DNA from: Oscillospiraceae bacterium | GTDB lineage: Bacteria > Bacillota_A > Clostridia > Oscillospirales > Ruminococcaceae | Assembly: GCA_900766795.1 (NCBI GenBank) | Contig: CAAFWX010000359.1 | Coordinates: forward strand, 1-14,810 | Reading direction: 5' to 3' | DNA length: 14,810 nucleotides | In this document: one piece after another, positions 14,733 through 14,810 of the stretch | Numbering within the stretch: the first letter of the stretch is position 1 | Layout: every line of letters starts with the position of its first letter | Translations under genes and position numbers: made by a program | The notes under the pieces: generated by a model | The model's database searches: none | The model's input: only the letters and a program-made list of their open reading frames with translations | What the model was told of the DNA's origin: nothing

Positions 14733-14810
14733 TTGCGGTGTTCGGCGGGAGCGAAGCGTATTCAAGCCGAACACTCATTTGCGGTGTTCGGCGGCAGCGA
14801 AGCGTATTCA
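14733..14810. repeat. 46-bp direct repeat at the window edge with mutually exclusive stems
   Basis: TTGCGGTGTTCGGCGG then AGCGAAGCGTATTCA occurs at 14733-14764 and again at 14779-14810 with one base different (G versus C at the middle). Between them GCCGAACAC (14766-14774) pairs with GTGTTCGGC of either copy (14738-14746 or 14784-14792), so two alternative hairpins are possible. The second copy ends at the window edge, so more units may follow. The 14-base spacing is too short for a CRISPR array. Confidence 0.85.

Larger units (their letters stand above)
14603..14810. other. Non-coding region upstream of the minus-strand gene
   Basis: These 208 bases hold the ribosome binding site of the minus-strand gene, one 11-bp hairpin and the 46-bp repeat. 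No gene longer than a few codons is supported on either strand. I see no convincing -35/-10 pair; a promoter for the minus-strand gene must lie here or beyond the edge. Confidence 0.6.

Noticed and set aside
14733..14810. CRISPR-like repeat
   Set aside because: The repeat is 32 bases but the spacer is only 14 bases and pairs with the repeat; no cas genes are in the window.

Overview
The window looks like chromosomal or plasmid DNA of a low-to-moderate GC Gram-positive anaerobe, most likely a gut Clostridia member (Ruminococcus/Oscillospiraceae-like). This rests on strong AGGAGG-type ribosome binding sites, lipobox lipoproteins, a PrgI-type N-terminus on a VirB4 ATPase (the Gram-positive type IV secretion style) and SpoIIE/SpoIIAA/SpoIIAB-type signalling proteins. 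The genus cannot be fixed from the sequence. Fifteen features matter most: twelve complete protein genes and one partial gene, plus a terminator and an unusual repeat/hairpin block at the right edge. No RNA gene, insertion sequence or CRISPR array was seen.

Region 1 (1-8324, plus strand) is a tightly packed run that reads as part of a conjugative type IV secretion (T4SS) operon. It holds the repeat-rich acidic tail of an upstream protein, a VirB4 ATPase with a fused PrgI/VirB3-like membrane domain, a solute-binding lipoprotein, a small charged protein with PEREER repeats, a secreted protein held by a C-terminal membrane helix and carrying an Ig-like domain, and a 986-residue lipoprotein built from two copies of a domain of about 460 residues. 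The genes overlap or nearly touch, so they are probably co-transcribed. Only VirB4 is a certain T4SS part; the other roles follow from context.

Region 2 (8370-12943, plus strand) is a partner-switching signalling cluster: a STAS anti-anti-sigma protein, a DUF3574-like membrane-anchored protein, an EamA/DMT permease, an ECF-S-like membrane protein, a membrane PP2C/SpoIIE-type phosphatase and a GHKL (RsbW/SpoIIAB-like) kinase. The phosphatase N-terminus is a paralogue of the ECF-S-like protein just upstream. By family knowledge the kinase would phosphorylate the STAS protein at Ser54 and the phosphatase would reverse this when its membrane domain senses a signal. No sigma factor gene lies in the window, so the output is unknown. 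A strong hairpin terminator (12948-12981) closes the cluster.

Region 3 (13013-14602, minus strand) is one cytoplasmic-looking, mostly helical protein of 529 residues with fifteen 5-residue repeats and a basic tail. Near its C-terminus it shares a RER[IM]TF[ND][ED]L motif with the small PEREER protein of Region 1, which hints that the two belong to one system. Upstream of it, 14603-14810 holds an 11-bp perfect hairpin and a 46-bp direct repeat whose core is complementary to that hairpin's loop; the repeats run to the window edge and may continue.
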